64,000 nucleotides of DNA. Source: Halomonas sp. (lineage in GTDB: Bacteria; Pseudomonadota; Gammaproteobacteria; Pseudomonadales; Halomonadaceae). The position numbers and the translations under genes were made by a program. Position 1 is the stretch's first letter; each line of letters opens with the position of its first letter. Below the pieces are notes generated by a model. That model did not search any database. It saw only the letters and a list, made by a program, of their open reading frames with translations, and had not been told where the DNA came from. The stretch is taken from NCBI RefSeq assembly GCF_029263665.1, contig NZ_JAJUFQ010000013.1, positions 1-64,000 on the forward strand, given 5' to 3'. Positions 7,550 to 16,719 of the stretch are shown one piece after another.

Positions 7550-8574
7550 GCGAAGCCAACACCTTTATTACGACCTCTCGCCCTCCCGAGATCGACACTC
7601 TGACGCTGGGCTTCATACCACTGATCGATGCCGCCTTGCTGATCATTGCCCGGGAAGGTGGTCACTTCGCTGCACAAGGGCTGGACGTCAATCTTTCCCG
7701 GGAAAACGCCTGGTCGACACTGCGCGACAAGGTTGCTGCAGGATTTCTGGATGGCGCACATATGCTCGCCCCCATGCCATTGGCAATGAGCCTTGGCATG
7801 TCTCGCGCTCCCTGTGAAACCCTGGCGCCCATCGTACTGGGCACCCATGGCAACACGCTGGTACTTTCCAACCGTTATGCCGAAGGCATGGCACCGCCAG
7901 ACCCAAACGACCCTGCACGCAACGCCAGAGCCTTGCGCGATCTACTATCCGATCGCTTGATCCACCATCGTGGCACGCCGCCACGCCTGGCCATGGTCTA
8001 TCCCTATTCCTGGCAGCACTTGCAGATCAGGGCATGGTTGGAGCGAGGCGGCGTCGACCCAGATAACGACGTGGAGCTGATTGCCCTGCCACCGGCACGT
8101 ATGGTGGATGCCCTGCATGAAGGCCAGATTGATGGTTTCTGCGTCGGAGAGCCCTGGGGCAGCCTAGCGGAGCACCACGGTATTGGACGCATCGTGGCCA
8201 GCGGAGCAGACCTGTTTCCGGGGCACCCGGAAAAGGTGCTTGGCGTGACAGCTTCCTGGGCGCATCGTTACCCCGATACCCTAAGCGCCCTGCTGAGGGC
8301 CATACAAGCCGCAGCCGACTGGCTCGATAGTGGTGAAGAGGCCCAACAACAAACCTTGCAGTGGTTGGCACTGCCACCCTATCTGGATCGTCACGTCAGT
8401 CATCTGGACAAACTGCCGCTCGGTCAGGCGCCGACCATGCAGTACCTGACCCACCTGTCGCTCCATCCTGAAGCTTTTGCTGTCATGGCCGCGCACATGA
8501 GGCCATTGGCCGAGTCCCGAGGCAACCGACTGGACCCTGAGGTATTGGCACGCTGCTATCGACCGCTCCTGTAG
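7546..8574 (+). CDS. nasS: NasS nitrate/nitrite sensor, NrtA-like cytoplasmic binding protein
   Basis: The 342-residue protein resembles the NrtA/SsuA periplasmic-binding fold (LTLGFIPLIDAALLIIARE; FAAQGLDVNLSREN; GAHMLAPMPLAMSLG) but has no signal peptide. That fits the cytoplasmic sensor of the NasS-NasT pair: ligand-free NasS sequesters NasT, and nitrate or nitrite binding releases it. The motifs GFCVGEPW and LPPARMVDAL are typical of nitrate-binding family members. Its start overlaps the nasT stop by four bases. The downstream intergenic region opens the nirB operon. Confidence 0.92.
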   Translation: MSEANTFITTSRPPEIDTLTLGFIPLIDAALLIIAREGGHFAAQGLDVNLSRENAWSTLRDKVAAGFLDGAHMLAPMPLAMSLGMSRAPCETLAPIVLGTHGNTLVLSNRYAEGMAPPDPNDPARNARALRDLLSDRLIHHRGTPPRLAMVYPYSWQHLQIRAWLERGGVDPDNDVELIALPPARMVDALHEGQIDGFCVGEPWGSLAEHHGIGRIVASGADLFPGHPEKVLGVTASWAHRYPDTLSALLRAIQAAADWLDSGEEAQQQTLQWLALPPYLDRHVSHLDKLPLGQAPTMQYLTHLSLHPEAFAVMAAHMRPLAESRGNRLDPEVLARCYRPLL

Positions 8575-8610
8575 AACGTCGTTACAGCAATGTGCAACAC
8601 CGTGCAGCCA

Positions 8611-8627
8611 TGCACCAATGCTGTGCT
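8611..8627. promoter_or_regulatory. NtrC-like site upstream of the nirB operon
   Basis: TGCACC-AATGC-TGTGCT is a one-mismatch form of the GCACC-N5-GGTGC palindrome. It lies about 90 bases upstream of the sigma-54-like element at 8716. Confidence 0.5.
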
Positions 8628-8715
8628 GCTCTGGTGATACATGCACGATACCGTCCATCGTCTCATACAGCTACTGTCATATATATACTTGTTTTATAAG
8701 CAATAGATTCATATC

Positions 8716-8731
8716 TGGCCCATATCTCGCT
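8716..8731 (+). promoter_or_regulatory. sigma-54-like promoter of the nirB operon
   Basis: TGGCCCATATCTCGCT keeps GG-N10-GC and most consensus positions (TGGC-C and T-GC-T). Start of transcription is expected near 8742, leaving a leader of about 140 bases that contains the hairpins described below. Confidence 0.6.
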
Positions 8732-8748
8732 AGAAGAATCACATCAAT

Positions 8749-8785
8749 AACCGGACCTGGTTTCACTGCGGTCAACGGCGATCGC
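8749..8785 (+). promoter_or_regulatory. tandem hexaloop hairpins, ANTAR (NasT) binding motif
   Basis: AACC-(GGACCT)-GGTT is followed 5 bases later by GCGGTC-(AACGGC)-GATCGC. The second stem has six pairs (one G-U) and its loop has A at position 1 and G at position 4, the ANTAR hexaloop signature. The first loop has six bases but lacks that signature. The motif sits just upstream of a terminator hairpin. Confidence 0.7.
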
Positions 8786-8819
8786 TTCCCGAAAGCAGGA
8801 TGAACCTGCATAGGTAGAC

Positions 8820-8864
8820 AAAGACGTCTCTGTATTCCCGATGAAGGGGGTACGAGACGTCTTT
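8820..8864 (+). terminator. attenuator hairpin in the nirB operon leader
   Basis: AAAGACGTCTC pairs with GAGACGTCTTT (11 perfect pairs). After a one-base bulge, GTATTCCC pairs with GGGGGTAC around the hexaloop GATGAA. The stem ends 20 bases before the ATG at 8885, so this is a leader structure rather than an end-of-gene terminator. The T tract is short (TTT then GCCGTTT). Confidence 0.8.
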
Positions 8865-8884
8865 GCCGTTTCTGGAGGCTATCC

Positions 8885-10306
8885 ATGAGTCACTTCCCTG
8901 TGCTGCACCAACACCTGGTGATCGTCGGCAACGGCATGGCAGCTCACCGACTGGTCGAAAGTCTGCGCAAACTGCCAGGCGCTCCTTCACGCATCACGGT
9001 CATCGGTGAAGAGCACAGTGCCGCCTATAACCGCATCATGTTATCGCCTTGGCTGGCGGGTGAAATCGATCATTCAGGTCTGCTCTTGCCTAGCGCCGCA
9101 GCAGATCAGCCAGAAAAGCTTCATGCAGCCCCCCATATCGAAACCCGCCTGGGATTGCGTGTCACCACTATTGATCGTGCTGGCCATCATTTGCATTGCG
9201 CCAATGGTGAAGTGATCGACTACGACCACCTAGTGATCGCCACAGGCTCACGCTCCTTCATGCCAGAGCTGGCAGGACTCGAGCTCGAGGGCGTTGGTGG
9301 TTTTCGCGATCTTCAAGACGCAGAGAACCTTGCCAGCAACACCATAAAAGGTGGAGCCGCCGTGGTTATCGGCGGCGGCCTGCTCGGCCTGGAAGCAGCA
9401 GAAGGCCTGCGTAAGCGCGGCATGCAAGTCACAGTCCTGCAGCGCAGTGACCGCTTGATGAATCGCCAACTGGATACCACTGCCGCCAGGATGCTGACCC
9501 AAGAGCTCGGGTCCCGCGGGCTGCACATCATCACCGCAGCCAACCCCACTGAAATCATCGGCAATGATCAGGGCCAGGTATGTGGCGTCCGCCTGGCCGG
9601 AAAGAACGGCATCATCGCAGCGGACCAGGTGGTCATTGCCGCAGGCATCACTCCCAACATCGAACTGGGGCTTGATGCTGGCCTCGATTGTCAGCATGCC
9701 ATCCTCGTCGACGAATACCTGGCCACTTCCGATCCTGATATCTCGGCCTTGGGTGAGTGCTGCCAGTTCCAGGATTCCACCTACGGTCTCGTCGATCCCA
9801 TCTGGCGTCAGGTGGACGTACTGGCCAAGCGTCTATGTGCTCAGCCTGGAGAGCCTTATCGCGACCAGGAAAGTGCCACCAAACTCAAGATTTCCGGCAT
9901 ATCGCTGTACGCCTTCGGCCCTACTGATGCGGAACCGCACCACGAAGTGCTGACCTACCACGATCCCCAGCAAGGAGAGTATCGCCGCCTGCTGCTGCGT
10001 GCCGGACGCCTGGAAGGTGCCGTGCTGTACGGAGATACCCGCATGGGTCCCTGGCTGTTCCAGCTTGCCCAAGATGCCACTCAGCTCGACAGCGTGCGCC
10101 AGTCATTACTGCTGGGGCAGGCCGATACCGAAGCTCTGTTCTCCGAGCACCTGACACAGTACCAGAGCAGCGAGCCCCATGCTGAATCCGCAGGCTCCGC
10201 TCACGCAAGTGCCAGTTGCTCAGACGCCAAGAGCTCTGATCCCAAGAACGTTGATTTCAAGAGCGTTGATTCCAAGAACAGCGCCGCCGCTCAGGAGGCT
10301 GCATGA
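8885..10306 (+). CDS. FAD/NAD(P)H oxidoreductase, likely electron donor of nitrate reductase
   Basis: The 473-residue protein is a pyridine nucleotide-disulphide type flavoprotein. It has an N-terminal FAD motif (HLVIVGNGMAAHRLVE), a central NAD(P)H motif (GAAVVIGGGLLGLEAAEGL, about 155-175) and the C-terminal FAD segment TSDPDISALGE. It matches the FAD half of NirB and the NasB/NasC-type reductases, but lacks their Fe-S and siroheme domains. The nirB ATG lies inside its stop codon. Since NirB has its own FAD domain, this protein most likely passes NAD(P)H electrons to NasA (inference). Residues about 447-466 are a four-unit repeat tail rich in Ser, Asp and Lys. Confidence 0.8.
   Translation: MSHFPVLHQHLVIVGNGMAAHRLVESLRKLPGAPSRITVIGEEHSAAYNRIMLSPWLAGEIDHSGLLLPSAAADQPEKLHAAPHIETRLGLRVTTIDRAGHHLHCANGEVIDYDHLVIATGSRSFMPELAGLELEGVGGFRDLQDAENLASNTIKGGAAVVIGGGLLGLEAAEGLRKRGMQVTVLQRSDRLMNRQLDTTAARMLTQELGSRGLHIITAANPTEIIGNDQGQVCGVRLAGKNGIIAADQVVIAAGITPNIELGLDAGLDCQHAILVDEYLATSDPDISALGECCQFQDSTYGLVDPIWRQVDVLAKRLCAQPGEPYRDQESATKLKISGISLYAFGPTDAEPHHEVLTYHDPQQGEYRRLLLRAGRLEGAVLYGDTRMGPWLFQLAQDATQLDSVRQSLLLGQADTEALFSEHLTQYQSSEPHAESAGSAHASASCSDAKSSDPKNVDFKSVDSKNSAAAQEAA
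10223..10282. repeat. 4 x 15-bp tandem array at the 3' end of the oxidoreductase gene
   Basis: Units at 10223, 10238, 10253 and 10268 share GA(T/C)-CCAAGA-C. They encode DAKSS-DPKNV-DFKSV-DSKNS and form a disordered C-terminal tail just before the ribosome site of nirB. Confidence 0.93.
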
Positions 10307-12852
10307 CCATGACAACACTCCCCTCTTTCTCCGCTCGCCCCACTTTGATCGTGGTGGGAAACGGTATGGTCGGTCATCATTTGATCGAGCAACTGGTCGA
10401 GCGCAATCTTCATTGCGACTACCGCATCGTGGTGTTCGGCGAAGAACGCCATCTGGCCTACGACCGGGTGCACTTGTCCGAGTATTTCAGCGGCCGCGAT
10501 GCCGAATCCCTGGCCCTGTCCACCACGCAATATTACGCAGAGCACGCCATTGAGCTGCACCTGCACGAACAGGTGACGGGGATTGATCGTGAAAGGCGTG
10601 AAGTGCTCACCCCTCAAGCCCGCTACCGCTTCGATCGTCTGGTTCTGGCAACAGGCTCCTACCCCTTCGTGCCACCGATTCCCGGCAACGACCACGATGG
10701 CTGCCTGGTCTATCGCACTCTGGAAGACCTCGATGCGATCCGCGATGCTGCTCAGACTTCATCGACGGGTGTCGTGGTGGGAGGAGGTCTGCTGGGCCTC
10801 GAGGCCGCCAACGCTCTGCGTGGCCTTGATCTCGATACGGCGGTGGTCGAGTTCGCTCCGCGCTTGATGCCCATGCAGGTCGATGCTCAAGGTGGAGAAC
10901 TGCTGCGCGAAAAGATCGAGATGCTGGGGGTACAGGTGCTCACTGAACGCGCGACCCAACACATCGAACCAGGAGAATCGAGCCGCCTGCGCATGGTATT
11001 CCAGGATGACAAAGTCCTGGAGACCGACCTTATCGTCTTTTCTGCCGGCATCCGGCCCCGTGACGAACTGGCCCGCGACTGCGGTCTGGAAATCGGCGAA
11101 CGCGGTGGCGTCGTCATCGACGATTGCTGCCTGACCAGTGATCCCGCCATTCTGGCTGTGGGCGAAGTGGCACTATGGAACAACAGTATCTTCGGACTGG
11201 TCGCACCAGGCTATCAGATGGCCAAGGTCGCTGCCGACACCCTGAGTCTGTCTGAAGTCGAGCAGCCCGCCACCTTTACCGGCGCCGACATGAGCACCAA
11301 GCTCAAGCTGCTCGGCGTCGATGTGGGTGCCATTGGCGATGCACATGGCAACCGCTCTCCGGGAGCCAAGCAATATCGTTACTTTGACCAGATCGAGCAA
11401 GTCTATCGCAAGCTGGTCGTCACCGGTGATGGCAAGAAGCTGCTGGGTGCCATGCTGGTAGGAGATAATGCCGCCTATGACACCCTGATGCAGTATTACG
11501 CCAATGGCATGGAACTGCCCAAGGATCCTGCCTCACTGATTTTGCCGAATACGGAAGGTGCCCCAGCCTTGGGCCCCGACGCCCTACCAGAAACGGCCAC
11601 CATCTGCTCATGCCACAATGTCACCAAAGGCGCGATCAGTGCTGCCATTGATGCAGGTTGCAGCGACCTCGCCACCATCAAGGGACAAACCAAGGCCAGT
11701 ACGGGTTGTGGCGGTTGTGCAGCGCTGCTCAAGAGCGTCTTCGACCATGAGTTGGCATCCCGTGGCATGGAAGTCGATCATTCCATCTGTGAACACTTCA
11801 CACACACCCGTCAGGCACTCTACGACATCGTTCGCGTGGAAGGGATCAAGACATTCAGTGAGCTGATGGCCAAGCATGGCCAGCAGCTCGACGATGGTTC
11901 TCCCTGCCTGGGCTGCGATATTTGCAAGCCAGCAGTGGCTTCGATCCTGGCGTCCTGTTTCAACGAGCCGATCACCGATGCGGCCCATATCCCGCTGCAG
12001 GATACCAATGACACCTTCATGGCCAACATGCAGAAGAATGGGACCTACTCCGTGGTGCCCCGCATTCCCGGTGGAGAAATCACCCCGGACAAGCTGATCG
12101 TTCTGGGAGAGGTAGGCAAGAAGTACAACCTCTACACCAAGGTGACCGGAGGCCAGCGCATCGACCTGTTCGGTGCCCGCCTGGAAGACCTCCCGGCCAT
12201 CTGGGGCGAACTGATCGAAGCGGGTTTCGAGACGGGCCACGCCTACGGCAAGTCTACCCGGACAGTGAAATCCTGCGTCGGCAGCACCTGGTGCCGCTAC
12301 GGTGTACAGGACAGCGTCGGGATGGCCATCAGGCTCGAGCACCGCTACAAGGGGCTGCGCTCTCCCCACAAGCTCAAGTTTGCTGTATCAGGTTGTACCC
12401 GAGAATGCGCCGAAGCCCAGAGCAAGGATATTGGTGTCATTGCCACCGAGAACGGCTGGAACCTGTATATATGCGGCAACGGCGGCATGCGGCCACGTCA
12501 CGCCGAACTCTTCGCCACCGATCTGGATGACGAGACGCTGATCCGCACCATCGACCGAGTACTGATGTTCTATATCCGCACAGCCGATCGTCTCCAGCGT
12601 ACTTCGGTATGGCGTGAGAACATCGAAGGTGGGCTCGACTACCTCAAGGACGTCATCCTCAACGACAGCCTGGGGCTGGGTGAAGCGCTCGAGCATCAGA
12701 TGCAGGCCATCGTCGACACCTACGAGTGCGAGTGGGCCAACGCCATCAGTGACCCGGAAAAGCTCAAGCGCTTCCGCACTTTCGTCAATGACCGGCGTCC
12801 AGATCCAGACATCATCGTGACCGAAGAACGTGGCCAGTTACGCCCAGCCTGA
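10303..12852 (+). CDS. nirB: assimilatory nitrite reductase [NAD(P)H], large subunit
   Basis: It reduces nitrite to ammonium with six electrons from NAD(P)H. The 849 residues contain an FAD domain (LIVVGNGMVGHHL), an NAD(P)H domain (TGVVVGGGLLGLEAANAL), a Bfd-like [2Fe-2S] region (about 434-468, CSCHNV and STGCGGC) and the sulphite/nitrite reductase domains. The siroheme-[4Fe-4S] cysteines lie in CVGSTWC (about 657) and CTREC (about 698), and NLYICGNGG follows. The start is fixed by AGGAGG in the end of the upstream gene and a four-base ATGA overlap. nirD follows 37 bases later. Length and domain order are normal for NirB. Confidence 0.96.
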   Translation: MTMTTLPSFSARPTLIVVGNGMVGHHLIEQLVERNLHCDYRIVVFGEERHLAYDRVHLSEYFSGRDAESLALSTTQYYAEHAIELHLHEQVTGIDRERREVLTPQARYRFDRLVLATGSYPFVPPIPGNDHDGCLVYRTLEDLDAIRDAAQTSSTGVVVGGGLLGLEAANALRGLDLDTAVVEFAPRLMPMQVDAQGGELLREKIEMLGVQVLTERATQHIEPGESSRLRMVFQDDKVLETDLIVFSAGIRPRDELARDCGLEIGERGGVVIDDCCLTSDPAILAVGEVALWNNSIFGLVAPGYQMAKVAADTLSLSEVEQPATFTGADMSTKLKLLGVDVGAIGDAHGNRSPGAKQYRYFDQIEQVYRKLVVTGDGKKLLGAMLVGDNAAYDTLMQYYANGMELPKDPASLILPNTEGAPALGPDALPETATICSCHNVTKGAISAAIDAGCSDLATIKGQTKASTGCGGCAALLKSVFDHELASRGMEVDHSICEHFTHTRQALYDIVRVEGIKTFSELMAKHGQQLDDGSPCLGCDICKPAVASILASCFNEPITDAAHIPLQDTNDTFMANMQKNGTYSVVPRIPGGEITPDKLIVLGEVGKKYNLYTKVTGGQRIDLFGARLEDLPAIWGELIEAGFETGHAYGKSTRTVKSCVGSTWCRYGVQDSVGMAIRLEHRYKGLRSPHKLKFAVSGCTRECAEAQSKDIGVIATENGWNLYICGNGGMRPRHAELFATDLDDETLIRTIDRVLMFYIRTADRLQRTSVWRENIEGGLDYLKDVILNDSLGLGEALEHQMQAIVDTYECEWANAISDPEKLKRFRTFVNDRRPDPDIIVTEERGQLRPA

Positions 12853-12889
12853 TATTCGACATGCCCTATCGACTCAAGGAAACTGACTC

Positions 12890-13267
12890 ATGAACTCATC
12901 CACTGCAGCCATGGCAACGTCTTCCGCCTCCTGCTGGCACCTCCTGTGTGAACGTCACGACCTGATCCCTTTTTCCGGTGTTGCTGCATGGCTGGAGACC
13001 AGTGAAGGGCCGGCTCAAGTTGCCATCTTCTACCTGCCTGGGCAAAAACAGGAGCTCTATGCCATTGACAACCACGATCCGTTATCCGGTGCCAATGTCA
13101 TGGCCCGAGGCATCATCGGAGACCTTGACGGCCAGCTGGTGGTAGCTTCTCCGCTATACAAGCAGCATTATCGTCTGGAAGACGGGCAATGCCTGGAAGA
13201 AGCCGCCATCAAGGTGCGCGCCTGGAACATCGCTTTTGATGGCGACAATGTACTGATTTACAAATAG
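12890..13267 (+). CDS. nirD: nitrite reductase small subunit
   Basis: The 125-residue protein has a Rieske-like fold (IFYLPGQKQELYAIDNHDP; VVASPLYKQHYRLEDG) but no Cys-His cluster ligands, which is normal for NirD. It partners NirB in cytoplasmic nitrite reduction. AGGAAACTGACTC precedes the ATG, with an AAGGA at a usable distance. It is the last gene of the operon. No convincing terminator is seen after it. The C-terminus (VRAWNIAFDGDNVLIYK) ends at the usual place. Confidence 0.92.
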   Translation: MNSSTAAMATSSASCWHLLCERHDLIPFSGVAAWLETSEGPAQVAIFYLPGQKQELYAIDNHDPLSGANVMARGIIGDLDGQLVVASPLYKQHYRLEDGQCLEEAAIKVRAWNIAFDGDNVLIYK

Positions 13268-13660
13268 CGGTATTGATAAACAACATCGCTTACCAACAAC
13301 TACAAGAAAAAACCTTCCTGACGCTCCACTCTGGGGCGCCAGGCCCAGGCTCTGCTCTGTCCTTTTCCCCGGCGATTGCTGTTTTAAGAAATTTGCATTT
13401 CGCCCTTGCAGCATTTCTGTCATGGTCCATGATTAAGGGGAGTTTGCTTGAAAGGGAAATGCACCCTGGGAGCAAATCAAGGTCCAAAGGATATACCCCG
13501 ACAGATTTCCCCAGCGAAGAAGGAGGTTCTGGCCCCAGCAATCATTGCACGACGGCCCTGTCACACAACTGGCTGTCACATGACTGACACAGTGCGCTGA
13601 CAGTGTCGACATCGAGACGTCATGTTGACGTCCAAGGTGACAATCAGGAGAGCTGTGCCG
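13268..13660. other. intergenic region between nirD and phoH
   Basis: About 390 bases with no supported gene, clear terminator or clear promoter. Near its end, CTGTCACA-ACT units at 13558 and 13573 form a weak two-copy 15-bp repeat. The phoH ribosome site (AGGAGAGC) lies at the right edge. Confidence 0.6.
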
Positions 13661-15064
13661 ATGGTACGCATCGACAAGAAGGCCACCCGACTGTACGTGC
13701 TGGACACCAATGTCCTGATCCACGACCCAGCCGCCCTCTACCAGTTCGACGAGCATGAGGTAGTCATCCCCATGACCGTGCTGGAAGAGCTCGACAAACA
13801 CAAGAATGGTATCCGAGAAATTGCTCGTACCGCCCGGCAAGTCAGCCGGACCCTCTCGGACCTTACCGCCAATGTAGACTTCGACCAGATCCACCAGGGA
13901 ATTCCCATCGAACGTGCCGCAGGTTCCAATGGTTGCCTGCGCTTGCTGTGCTACAGCGACCTCACCCTTCCCGACAACATGGACGACAGTCCTGACAATC
14001 GCCTGCTGGCAGAAACCTGCCGCCTGCGCGATGAACGCCCTGACGCCTCTGTCATCTTGGTCACCAAGGACATCAATCTCCGGGTCAAGGCTTCCGCCTT
14101 GGGCGTACCGGTAGAAGATTACCTGACCGACCGTGCCTTCGATGACACGGATGTCATGGCGGAAGGTGTCAAGATCTACCCGGATGCAGGACATGATCTG
14201 TGGGAAACCCTGGCCATGGATGTCAAGGTCGAACGTGATCATCACAAGGTGATCTATCACCTCAATGGAGAAATCCCCCCCGAGTGGTACCTTGGCATGC
14301 TGGTGTCCGACAACGACCATGAAGCCAGCTTCGAGGCCATTGTACGGGAAAGCGCTCCCCATCAAGCCACCCTGGAGCTACTGACCAATTATCGCCATGG
14401 CGCCAGTGTATGGGGAGTACATGCCCACGACAGTCGCCAGAACTTTGCCCTCAACCTGTTGATGGACGATGACATCGACCTGGTCACCATTGCCGGTAGT
14501 GCCGGTACCGGAAAGACCTTCATGACCCTGGCTGCGGCCTTTCAGCAGACACTGGACAGCAAACGCTTCGAACGTATTGTCTTCACCCGAGCACCAATCT
14601 CCATGAGCGAAGACATCGGCTTTCTACCAGGCACAGAAGAGGAGAAAATGTCGCCCTGGATGGGCGCCTTCCACGACAACATGGACAACCTGTTGCGCGA
14701 TGAGCACGACGGTAGCTCCACCTGGAACCAGGATGCCACTCGTCAGTTGCTCGGATCGCGAGTGCAGATCCGTGCTCCAGGCTTCATGCGTGGCCGGACC
14801 CTGAATGATACTTTTCTGATCATCGACGAGGCCCAGAACTTCACACCCAAACAGCTCAAGAGCCTGGTGACCCGTGCTGGACGCAATACCAAGATTGTGT
14901 GTCTCGGCAATGTCGGCCAGATAGACACGCCTTACCTCACGGCCAATACCTGTGGCATGGCCGCTGTCGTCCAGAACTTCAAGAACTGGCCTCATGCAGG
15001 GCATGTCACCCTACAGAGTGTCGAACGTTCCCGCTTGGCCTTGGCTGGTGAGGAGCTTCTATAG
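13661..15064 (+). CDS. PhoH family ATPase with N-terminal PIN domain
   Basis: The 467-residue protein starts with a PIN nuclease domain (LYVLDTNVLIHDPAAL, then acidic residues in VLEELDKHK and LVTKDINLR) and ends with a PhoH-type P-loop ATPase (IAGSAGTGKTFMTLAAAF; LIIDEAQNFTP). PIN-PhoH proteins are thought to act on RNA, but the substrate is unknown. I place the start at the ATG preceded by AGGAG with normal spacing. An upstream in-frame ATG at 13622 lacks a ribosome site. It stands alone between the nir operon and a strong terminator. Confidence 0.92.
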   Translation: MVRIDKKATRLYVLDTNVLIHDPAALYQFDEHEVVIPMTVLEELDKHKNGIREIARTARQVSRTLSDLTANVDFDQIHQGIPIERAAGSNGCLRLLCYSDLTLPDNMDDSPDNRLLAETCRLRDERPDASVILVTKDINLRVKASALGVPVEDYLTDRAFDDTDVMAEGVKIYPDAGHDLWETLAMDVKVERDHHKVIYHLNGEIPPEWYLGMLVSDNDHEASFEAIVRESAPHQATLELLTNYRHGASVWGVHAHDSRQNFALNLLMDDDIDLVTIAGSAGTGKTFMTLAAAFQQTLDSKRFERIVFTRAPISMSEDIGFLPGTEEEKMSPWMGAFHDNMDNLLRDEHDGSSTWNQDATRQLLGSRVQIRAPGFMRGRTLNDTFLIIDEAQNFTPKQLKSLVTRAGRNTKIVCLGNVGQIDTPYLTANTCGMAAVVQNFKNWPHAGHVTLQSVERSRLALAGEELL

Positions 15065-15082
15065 TCTATCTACCCTTGGATA

Positions 15083-15117
15083 CTACTGCCCCCGGACCAA
15101 AGGTCCGGGGGCAGTAG
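15083..15117 (+). terminator. strong hairpin terminator after phoH
   Basis: CTACTGCCCCCGGACC pairs perfectly (16 bp) with its complement around an AAA loop, 18 bases after the phoH stop. A T tract is lacking on both sides, but the stem is unusually stable. It lies between convergent genes. Confidence 0.8.
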
Positions 15118-15187
15118 GAAGAGCTGGTAACCCGTTGCTTCTTTTCGGTTAGAGTACTTAGTATTCCGCCCCAAAATAGCTATCAAG

Positions 15188-16495
15188 TTACTCCTGACCA
15201 TCACCCTCATACGGAATGGTCACCATTCCATAAGAGTGCACGAGCTCGCTACCTTCATAACTATCAACCAGGCTCAGCGTTCCATCATCATGGTTAATCT
15301 TGAAAACCCATGTCGTCCCTGTATTTCCACTTATCGTGTTGACATAATTTCCATCAGCACTTAAATCAATATCCAAGAAATATTCATCATAACTTGGCGC
15401 ATGATAGGCAATTTCTTCCGACAGCTTGATGCTTCCATCTTCATTGATACTATAGGTAGAAATACTTGATGTTGGCGTATTGGTTGTCCATGCAAACTTT
15501 CCATCACGAGATGAAGTTATCCAGCATACCGCTTGTTGTCCACCCCAAATATCGCTCCCGGCAAGAACATCAGGGGAGATAATGGATATCTTCCCTGTTT
15601 CATCAATATTATAAGAAGTTACTGAACCCGTTTGTCCTTCATACAAATCAAGGAACGGGTATTTTTTCTTGCTTTCTGGCGATGATGGATGGGGCTGGTA
15701 GTTACTGTCAATGAATCTCGCCTCGGTCACCAGAAATGTACTATTACCACCCTCTCCGGGAATCATTTTAGTTCCAATGGGCAGGGCAAAAAAGCGTTCT
15801 TTTGAAGATTGCGGTGAATTGATACTTGATACCGGGGCATCAGACAAGAGACCATCACTTCCAACCGAGTAAACATGGGTTACTCCTGTAGTTATCTCTA
15901 CTACAGCCAGGAATTTTCCATCAGGAGTAAACTCTACACTCGCCGGACGACCTGTTAGGTTTCGAATTGAATTGGGAATGGGAGTCAAATCCCCCTGTTC
16001 ATCAATCGTAAATCCTTTGAGATTACCATCACCGGGACCATCTTTCTTTTTTCCCATGCTGGAGACATAAACCAAGTCATGATAAGACGCAATGCTGTTA
16101 GGCTTTACATCACCAGCGTCAACCACATCCACTAACTTCAGGGACAAGTCTTCTTGTACCTTTAAAGAACTGACTGTTCCATCGCCTGCATTCGCAATAA
16201 GGACATTTTTATTATCCCAGGATCTCCACAGACCATAAGACGAACTTAACGGATCCATTCCGTCTTCACCTTTTTCTGGGGCATAGGGAAGGCCATCCAG
16301 TTTGATAAGACCAGTTCCTTTACCACCTGTATTGAACTTTCCAATTTCTTCTAAAGTTCCATCAGAGTATTGTTTATATCCGATGATTGAATTTTCCTCA
16401 TCATCATTTGTGGCTACATATACACCACCTGTAATTTCTCTTGCCATCGCGTTAACTGATGCCAACATCAACACACATGCCAGAAATTTCTTCAT
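15188..16495 (-). CDS. secreted beta-propeller protein, lactonase-like
   Basis: The 435-residue protein has a clear signal peptide (MKKFLACVLMLASVNAMA) and then repeated blades with the pattern of the 7-bladed lactonase/YVTN fold (GVYVATNDDEENSIIGY, TPDGKFLAVVE, SRDGKFAWTTNT, SADGNYVNTISGN). It is probably periplasmic or secreted, and no catalytic residues can be assigned. The gene is much more AT-rich than its neighbours and uses codons such as ATA and TTA that are rare around it. It is flanked by AT-rich spacer on its 5' side, which suggests recent horizontal acquisition. 6-phosphogluconolactonase-like activity is possible but unproven. Confidence 0.75.
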   Translation of the reverse strand: MKKFLACVLMLASVNAMAREITGGVYVATNDDEENSIIGYKQYSDGTLEEIGKFNTGGKGTGLIKLDGLPYAPEKGEDGMDPLSSSYGLWRSWDNKNVLIANAGDGTVSSLKVQEDLSLKLVDVVDAGDVKPNSIASYHDLVYVSSMGKKKDGPGDGNLKGFTIDEQGDLTPIPNSIRNLTGRPASVEFTPDGKFLAVVEITTGVTHVYSVGSDGLLSDAPVSSINSPQSSKERFFALPIGTKMIPGEGGNSTFLVTEARFIDSNYQPHPSSPESKKKYPFLDLYEGQTGSVTSYNIDETGKISIISPDVLAGSDIWGGQQAVCWITSSRDGKFAWTTNTPTSSISTYSINEDGSIKLSEEIAYHAPSYDEYFLDIDLSADGNYVNTISGNTGTTWVFKINHDDGTLSLVDSYEGSELVHSYGMVTIPYEGDGQE

Positions 16496-16719
16496 AATCC
16501 CCTCACTTTACTTACACTCTAGATAAACAAAGGTAATTTATACAATTACCAAACCTGATCATATTCGTGATATAAATCAATATCTAGAAGAGAGTCTTCT
16601 GGCATGCCAAACTGGCACAATTAAACAAATATTGCGCATAGAGTAATGTTGTCTTAGTAATCAGAAGCAATAGCAACTTCAGTTAAAATCATTAATATAA
16701 CAATAGGATACGAGGATCA

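Noticed and set aside
12890..13267. NirD lacking cluster ligands, possible decay
   Set aside because: NirD is known to have the Rieske fold without the cluster, so this is normal.
15188..16719. AT-rich stretch as part of a prophage or genomic island
   Set aside because: No integrase, phage gene, tRNA or direct repeat is seen; only the single gene and its spacer differ in composition.
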